Source of the DNA: Firmicutes bacterium UBA1191
Lineage (GTDB): Bacteria > Bacillota > Clostridia > Peptostreptococcales > Anaerovoracaceae
NCBI GenBank assembly: GCA_002310095.1
Contig: DBYH01000021.1
Coordinates: forward strand, 237-37,332
DNA length: 37,096 bases
Direction: 5' to 3'
Positions 31,713-37,096 of the stretch are shown here, one piece after another. The notes beneath the pieces were generated by a model, which ran no database searches, was not told where the DNA came from, and worked only from the letters and a program-made list of their open reading frames with translations. Every line of letters begins with the position of its first letter. Positions within the stretch are counted from its first letter, which is position 1. A program made the translations under genes and the position numbers.

Positions 31713-31741
31713 TTGACATTATTGCTTTAGCAGTTTATACT
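31713..31741 (+). promoter_or_regulatory. Consensus-like promoter of the surface protein gene
   Basis: TTGACA (31713-31718), 17 bases, TATACT (31736-31741) is almost a perfect sigma-A promoter. It is the best in the window and drives the gene at 31791, leaving a leader of about 40 bases. Confidence 0.85.
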
Positions 31742-31790
31742 GATGAGGCCTATAGTTATGCTAGGGTAGTATCATCTTGGAGGGTTGAAG

Positions 31791-34700
31791 ATGGATGTTA
31801 GAAAAGTTCTTTTGAGCTTCTTTTTGTCAATTGCTATTACTGTTACCATGATTCCGATGGGCGTTTTTGGCGTCGAATTCGATGGAACCGATACTGTTTC
31901 AGCTCAGAATGAAGCGGTTGATCAGGATGCCGATTCTGACGTTCCTGAAGTAACAGACATCACAGTCGAAACTGATGATGAAGCAGCTGACGATGAAGAA
32001 GACGATCCAGTCATATCAGATCAGCCGGAGCAGCCGGACCAGTCAAGTCAGCCGGAGCAGCCGGACCAGTCAAGTCAGCCGGAACAGCCAGAACAACCAA
32101 CACAGCCGGCAAAGGAGAAGAAGTCCGTTCAGAAGAACAGGGACGCCAGTTATGTTATCGATGTAAGCGAGATAGCGGATCAGAACGAGTTTAATACGGA
32201 CATAGACCTTCTCGATGGCGTTAAGGTCAGAAAGGATGGCGAGGTAGATACGACAGCTTCTGTCAGCGTCGTGAGCGCTACCCCATCAAATCCGCACTCT
32301 CAGTTTGATTCATCTCAGGACTACAATCCGGAAACCAGCATACTGAACGCAAAAGATGTGGACTCGAATGAGCGTAAAAGAGGCCAGGTAACTTATACGA
32401 TACTCTATGAAGCATACGTAGACGGCGCCAAGGTCGCCGAAAACAGCAAAAGTATCCTGATCTTTAACAACAGCAGCGGAGATATCGTCGATGAAGACGT
32501 CGCATATTTAAGTAAAGAGTTCTCAAGGCTTACAGATACAATAGACGGAACGGCAGAGTTTGACGCAGAAGACGGTCCCGGATATGACAGCGGCCCGCGC
32601 AACAAGATAGTGCGTACCTTCGACACTGTCACCGACAAAGTAGAGATATACAATGACGTATACGAAGGCATGGACTTTACTACGTATGAGAAGGGATATG
32701 TGGGATTTGAATTCGTGCTCAAAGGAACATCAAAGCAGGTTGAATTCGCAACGGACGCCATGAATTGGCTGGATGTCAAGCAGGCGGATTACGCGACCTT
32801 TGAAGTCGAAAAGGATGGCAAGACGTATCAGGTTATGCGCGGCAGATTTCTGTGGGAAAGCGAGGACAACACGCAGCCTGCCATAGGTGCAGCCAGTCAG
32901 GAACTTGGTTTGGCGTATACCGTGCTCGCGATGTGCAACAACGAAACGGTACAGCCGTACTACACATTCTGGATGGAGTACAATGACGTTCCGCAAAGTG
33001 ACGTGGCCATTGGCGACTTTCCAACGGACAACTACATTTTCGTCAAGGACTACTCGGGCGCATGCGCGATACACGGCGAAAAGGAACCTATAACGATAGA
33101 AGGCGGGCAGGTCAAAGTTTCTGCAGCGCCTTGGTACAATGCGCAGTTAAAGGAGGCCAAACCATCATCGACCAGGGCTGCCGGTTATTGGGATCTCAAG
33201 ACCGGCGAATATTCTGCAGACGAAGAAACAGATACATCCATTTACGGAAGATCGTTCTGCTACGGGCTGACCATCCAGATCCGCAGGCCGGATGGAAATG
33301 GGATAAAAGGCTGCGAACTGCCTGACGGCAGCGATATTACGATAAAGCTGAAATTATCGGAACTGAACCTGGTGGGAAAGAGCGGGACTAATTATAATTC
33401 TGAAGGTTTTGATCCTGTTCTCTGGAGCGTGGAAGGAAATAAGAACGGCAATACTCAGGTAGACGGAAGACAACTGCCGGCTTCAATCGAAAAGTACGCT
33501 GTTACGGCCGCTCCATTCAATTCAGGGTGGACTAATAGAACCGTCGCCTATTGCTATGACGGAGGAACATGGCAGGGAAACCAGAATGGAAAGGTGGTAA
33601 GTTTCACCATCTCAGATTATGAAGTCGACATTGACAAAATCCCTCGATCGGACGCTGGAGCCACATCTTACACTTATCTGCCGCGCGAGAGAAGAGACCG
33701 TTTTGACATGTACGCTGCGTGCTTCTCGGCAGGTGAAATATGGTTCGTATCCCCGTTCTACCAGTATGACATCTCAGGCGAAGGAGAAAGCGTTTCAGTT
33801 GTCAAAGGCGAGTCCGCGATTGATAGGATGAATGGAGAGTCGGGAACTGTACAGTTTACGATCCAGGATGGAATGATGAGCGTGACAAGCATGAGCGGAC
33901 AGTCGGTGCCGTTTGCCAATCCTGAAAATCCGGACCCGGCCGACAATTCAAACCAGAACAATCCCGTAAAACAAGATGACAAGCTCACCAGCAGAATCGA
34001 TTTGGTGGCTTCGGGCGAGATAGAGTTTTACAGTGTCTACCAGAAGTACAGAAAGACCCCCGTCAATCCGCAGACTGACGAGTGTTCCCGAAACGGACAG
34101 GACTGGGTACTCGCCGGCGGTAATCTTGACTGTGTGGCCTACACAAATATCAAACAGGGAGATCTTGACCGCATATATATGGCGGCTGATATTCTCCTGA
34201 AATTTGATAATGATTTCTTCGAAATCGAGGAAGGAAGGATATATAACGAGCATCCGGATGAAATGAACTCCCGTGTGCTGTACGCAGCCAAAAGCGATGG
34301 AAGCGGATGGGATCATTATGGGCAGGATCCTGAAGGAGAACTCTACGATAAACAAATGAAGGAGACCGAGGCGGATAATCTGGTCTACTTTTCGTCGCTC
34401 GAAGCGCTCGAAAATGCCGGATACACCTGCGTGGGCGTATTGGGTGAATTCAGGCAGGGCACGGAGTTTGTCAATAATGTTTCGCTGAACTTCTTTTTAG
34501 TTGCTGATGGTAAAGCCATATATGATACAGACAACTTCAACAAGGTGTTCATGATAAGCCATGAAGGACATGCATGGACCCGCGACAAGCTCACGGCAGA
34601 AATCCAGGAGTATTATGACACTGCAGAGCCGAGTGAACAGCAGATAACGGAATACATGAATAATGTATTCCCGAGTAAACTGAAAGCCGGAGAGGGCGAC

Positions 34701-37096
34701 TGCTACACTTATGACAACTATACTGAACAGACGGCGGATAAAAGGCCTTCAACAGATGCAGGACTCATAAACTATGTTAAGACCCAATATGATGCTGACG
34801 GTACGCCATATGATCCTTCGCCAAGCTATCCTCACTTCGGAGACTCCGTTCTGGTCATAGGTTATATTACAGGCATCGCCATAGACTGCGCTCAGAATAA
34901 AGCTTCAGGCGGTGAGAAAGAAACATATGACATGGATACCGGTCAGAGAGTCGTGGATTATGTCATCCATCCGAGGATCGAGGCGAATGGGCGATCGAAC
35001 AGTGACAGCGGCGGCGGAAGTGAACCGTACACGACTAAAGTGACGATTGAGACCACGCTCCCGGCAAAACTCCACTACATACCGGACTCATCGTACCAGG
35101 GAGGAACATATGAACAGGCAGGTGAAGGCAGGCAGGGCAGCGTTTCGGGAGGAAAGCTTCTGGACACGATCGTTACAGAAAACCCGGACGGCACCACGAC
35201 GCTGAAGTACGTGTTCGAAGTGACGGTGTACTGGGATCAGATAACGGGCGATACCGCCGATCTTGAACCTATATATTTCTCCTGCGACATAGGCGAAGCC
35301 GGCACGGATAACGACGTGCAAGATGGTGATCAGCTTATGGTAACGACGACCATAGAGAGCACGGAAGACAATATCAGGCCGAAGGATTCTAAAAACGGTA
35401 ATTCTGCCTATCAGACCATCCGCATATCGAAGCTTGCGTCGGTGTCTCTTGTAGACAGGGCAGATCATATCGCGGTTGATGCTAAAGATGAGGTTGGATT
35501 CACGTCAACCGTGGTCAACGAAAGCAACAACGACAGACCTTCGGCATTGATAGTCCATGTCCCGATGAACGGATACAACAACACGCACTACACGGGAGAA
35601 AGGACCATAACCGAGTTCACGGTGCCTGCAGGATATGAGGTCTGGTATACGACAGACACCGGTTCATACGAGCGGGACGATTATTCCGCCGGTGAGATAA
35701 ATGTGGGCAATGGCTGGCATAAACTTACTGTCGGCGAAGACGGCAAGGTAGACCTCAGCGACACAGATACCACTGATATAGCGGCCTTCGCGGTGATAGG
35801 AACGATTCCGGGCAACGGAAGACTCGAAACATACACCCTGCTTTCGGTACCTGATGATAAGGCCGGAGATTTCTTCCAGCACTCGGTATCTCTTGACGGA
35901 ATGTCGAACTTCGCGAGGACATACGTGGTCCAGAGATCCATCAGAGGCCTTGCCTGGGTCGATAAAAATGAAGATGGACTACAGGATCAGGAAGAGCTGA
36001 CAGACAACGCGGTCGCGCCTATCACAGTCACGCTGCTCAAACTGAGTGACGCCGCGGATGCCGACCCGTCAGACATCGGCGATTATAATGTATTCACATA
36101 CGGGAGCGGCAGCGAGGCGACCGTGCAGCTGGGCAAGTCACTTGACCTGAACAGCGGCGAGCTCAGCAGCATGTCGGGCTACCAGTACGACTTCACGAAC
36201 ATGCCGGAAGGCACATACGCTCTGAGGTTCAATAACGACGATGAAACCATTGCGAACAGGTACCACGTTACGGAGAAAGACGCCAATGACAACGGGAATG
36301 ATGACATTGACTCTGACGCTGACTATGAGCGTACGAGAAGCACAGCAGTGTGGGGCGTGGTCGATGGATCTTACATCACCGGCATAGAGCTGCCGGCAAC
36401 AGATGATATCACGACGTCGCACTATATAACGAGAAATCACGATCTGGGTATCGCAACTGTTAAGGTAGACCTTGAATTCAAGAAAAAGGTTGAAAAGCTG
36501 GAAGGATCCACAACGAACCCCAATGCTGACAAGGAATTCACATTCGTGGTCATGACTGGGGAGAGCGCGAGTTCACTCAGCCCGTATGTGGGCGCATATA
36601 CATTGACAAGCACAGCCGGCGAACAGACAGAAGAAACCACTACAGACGGCAAAATCAAACTCAAGGACGGAGAGACAGCACTGATCGAAGATCTTGAGAT
36701 GGGAGCGGCATATAAGATAACAGAAGAAATACCAGAAACGGCGGACGGGTTCATCTATGCGCAGGGTAAGACCGGCACATTGACAGGAAACCTGACCGGC
36801 GATGACGCCCTGGTCTTCATCAACAAGTATAAGACGGTAGAACTGCCTGTCAGCAAGACCTGGGTCAATTATGAAGGCGCAGACAACTTCGAGGCGACGG
36901 TAACACTTTCCGCCAAGGTGGACGGAGAGGCATACACGCTGCCTGAAGGCATCACAACAACTCATACATTTGTGTCAGCGAACACGGAGGATACTTACAC
37001 CTTCGAAGGGCTGCCGGCTTCCACGCCTGCGGGCAAGGAGATAAGTTATTCGGTATCAGAGACAGCCATTACATCAGAAACGGCTGGCGGATCAAA
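31791..37096 (+). CDS. Giant surface protein with SdrD-B, pilin-like and Cna-B domains (partial)
   Basis: The frame opens at ATG 31791 (GGAGGG 31779-31784) and has no stop through the window edge, giving 1,768 residues seen. Residues 1-28 are a signal peptide. Residues about 78-107 are a Gln/Pro/Glu repeat (QPEQPDQSS). Residues 120-1380 are a long extracellular region I cannot assign. From about 1384 an SdrD-B type domain begins (RGLAWVDKNEDGLQD, an EF-hand-like loop), and from about 1558 a Spy0128-like pilin domain (VDLEFKKKVEKLEG), and from about 1685 a Cna-B domain (LPVSKTWVNYEG), cut by the window. The pattern is that of an adhesin; an LPXTG anchor would be expected beyond the window. Isopeptide crosslinking is likely for these families but not proved. 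Confidence 0.92.
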   Translation, partial: MDVRKVLLSFFLSIAITVTMIPMGVFGVEFDGTDTVSAQNEAVDQDADSDVPEVTDITVETDDEAADDEEDDPVISDQPEQPDQSSQPEQPDQSSQPEQPEQPTQPAKEKKSVQKNRDASYVIDVSEIADQNEFNTDIDLLDGVKVRKDGEVDTTASVSVVSATPSNPHSQFDSSQDYNPETSILNAKDVDSNERKRGQVTYTILYEAYVDGAKVAENSKSILIFNNSSGDIVDEDVAYLSKEFSRLTDTIDGTAEFDAEDGPGYDSGPRNKIVRTFDTVTDKVEIYNDVYEGMDFTTYEKGYVGFEFVLKGTSKQVEFATDAMNWLDVKQADYATFEVEKDGKTYQVMRGRFLWESEDNTQPAIGAASQELGLAYTVLAMCNNETVQPYYTFWMEYNDVPQSDVAIGDFPTDNYIFVKDYSGACAIHGEKEPITIEGGQVKVSAAPWYNAQLKEAKPSSTRAAGYWDLKTGEYSADEETDTSIYGRSFCYGLTIQIRRPDGNGIKGCELPDGSDITIKLKLSELNLVGKSGTNYNSEGFDPVLWSVEGNKNGNTQVDGRQLPASIEKYAVTAAPFNSGWTNRTVAYCYDGGTWQGNQNGKVVSFTISDYEVDIDKIPRSDAGATSYTYLPRERRDRFDMYAACFSAGEIWFVSPFYQYDISGEGESVSVVKGESAIDRMNGESGTVQFTIQDGMMSVTSMSGQSVPFANPENPDPADNSNQNNPVKQDDKLTSRIDLVASGEIEFYSVYQKYRKTPVNPQTDECSRNGQDWVLAGGNLDCVAYTNIKQGDLDRIYMAADILLKFDNDFFEIEEGRIYNEHPDEMNSRVLYAAKSDGSGWDHYGQDPEGELYDKQMKETEADNLVYFSSLEALENAGYTCVGVLGEFRQGTEFVNNVSLNFFLVADGKAIYDTDNFNKVFMISHEGHAWTRDKLTAEIQEYYDTAEPSEQQITEYMNNVFPSKLKAGEGDCYTYDNYTEQTADKRPSTDAGLINYVKTQYDADGTPYDPSPSYPHFGDSVLVIGYITGIAIDCAQNKASGGEKETYDMDTGQRVVDYVIHPRIEANGRSNSDSGGGSEPYTTKVTIETTLPAKLHYIPDSSYQGGTYEQAGEGRQGSVSGGKLLDTIVTENPDGTTTLKYVFEVTVYWDQITGDTADLEPIYFSCDIGEAGTDNDVQDGDQLMVTTTIESTEDNIRPKDSKNGNSAYQTIRISKLASVSLVDRADHIAVDAKDEVGFTSTVVNESNNDRPSALIVHVPMNGYNNTHYTGERTITEFTVPAGYEVWYTTDTGSYERDDYSAGEINVGNGWHKLTVGEDGKVDLSDTDTTDIAAFAVIGTIPGNGRLETYTLLSVPDDKAGDFFQHSVSLDGMSNFARTYVVQRSIRGLAWVDKNEDGLQDQEELTDNAVAPITVTLLKLSDAADADPSDIGDYNVFTYGSGSEATVQLGKSLDLNSGELSSMSGYQYDFTNMPEGTYALRFNNDDETIANRYHVTEKDANDNGNDDIDSDADYERTRSTAVWGVVDGSYITGIELPATDDITTSHYITRNHDLGIATVKVDLEFKKKVEKLEGSTTNPNADKEFTFVVMTGESASSLSPYVGAYTLTSTAGEQTEETTTDGKIKLKDGETALIEDLEMGAAYKITEEIPETADGFIYAQGKTGTLTGNLTGDDALVFINKYKTVELPVSKTWVNYEGADNFEATVTLSAKVDGEAYTLPEGITTTHTFVSANTEDTYTFEGLPASTPAGKEISYSVSETAITSETAGGS
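32022..32108 (+). repeat. 27-bp tandem repeat in the surface protein gene
   Basis: Two exact 27-base copies (32022-32048 and 32049-32075) encode QPEQPDQSS, followed by a degenerate third copy ending near 32108. This in-frame repeat is a likely site of length variation of the wall-spanning segment. Confidence 0.9.

Noticed and set aside
30544..31719. 391-codon open frame on the - strand over the lipoprotein gene
   Set aside because: Its peptide is Leu/Val/Arg-rich with no family motif, and it crosses the + strand terminator. It is a mirror of the real gene.
32022..32108. CRISPR array or mobile repeat
   Set aside because: The 27-base copies are adjacent without spacers and encode an in-frame QPEQPDQSS repeat.

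Overview
The window reads as a chromosomal segment of a low-to-moderate GC Gram-positive anaerobe of the Clostridia (Bacillota). The evidence is the murB-rapZ-whiA block, the infC-rpmI-rplT operon with a leader attenuator, a 3-keto-5-aminohexanoate cleavage (lysine fermentation) type enzyme, a TetM-like GTPase fused to a YacP/Rae1 nuclease domain, a lipoprotein trigger-factor relative, and cell-wall proteins with lysine-rich or Cna-B type tails. The genus is not determined; an Anaerovoracaceae/Eubacteriales XIII-like organism would fit, but that is inference. Every gene I can support lies on the + strand.

Layout. (1) 1-4710, cell-envelope/regulatory block: 3' end of an unidentified gene, a MurB-PHP fusion, RapZ, a Kce-type enzyme with its own promoter and terminator (where yvcK/glmR usually sits), and WhiA. 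(2) 4711-6392: a spacer with repeated TTGWCAA half-sites, then an RlmD/TrmA-family RNA uracil methyltransferase that probably starts at TTG. (3) 6406-25858, a long accessory run of small, tightly packed genes: DUF3795, CDP-alcohol phosphatidyltransferase, several GNAT acetyltransferases (one a double-domain fusion), two TfoX-N paralogues, a secreted subtilisin, a decayed galactose mutarotase, SDR (full and truncated copies), two GT1-type glycosyltransferases, flavoprotein, ankyrin protein, oligoendopeptidase F, membrane-anchored choloylglycine-hydrolase-family enzyme, free-methionine-sulfoxide reductase, small Imm32-like protein, a possible bilin-reductase-like protein, DUF1295 membrane protein and a secreted nuclease. 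(4) 25872-27738: DUF523 protein and the infC (AUA start)-rpmI-rplT operon. (5) 27783-31698: the GTPase-nuclease fusion and an extracytoplasmic trigger-factor-like lipoprotein, both possibly leaderless. (6) 31713-37096: a strong promoter and a giant surface protein running off the window.

The most interesting points are the ribosomal-protection-type GTPase fused to an A-site endoribonuclease-type NYN domain (candidate ribosome surveillance factor), two intergenic regions built from 35-bp inverted-repeat units (TACACA-N23-TGTGTA three times; TTGACAA-N21-TTGTCAA twice, one covering the RlmD translation start), and the infC leader, where a competing pairing for the terminator is visible.
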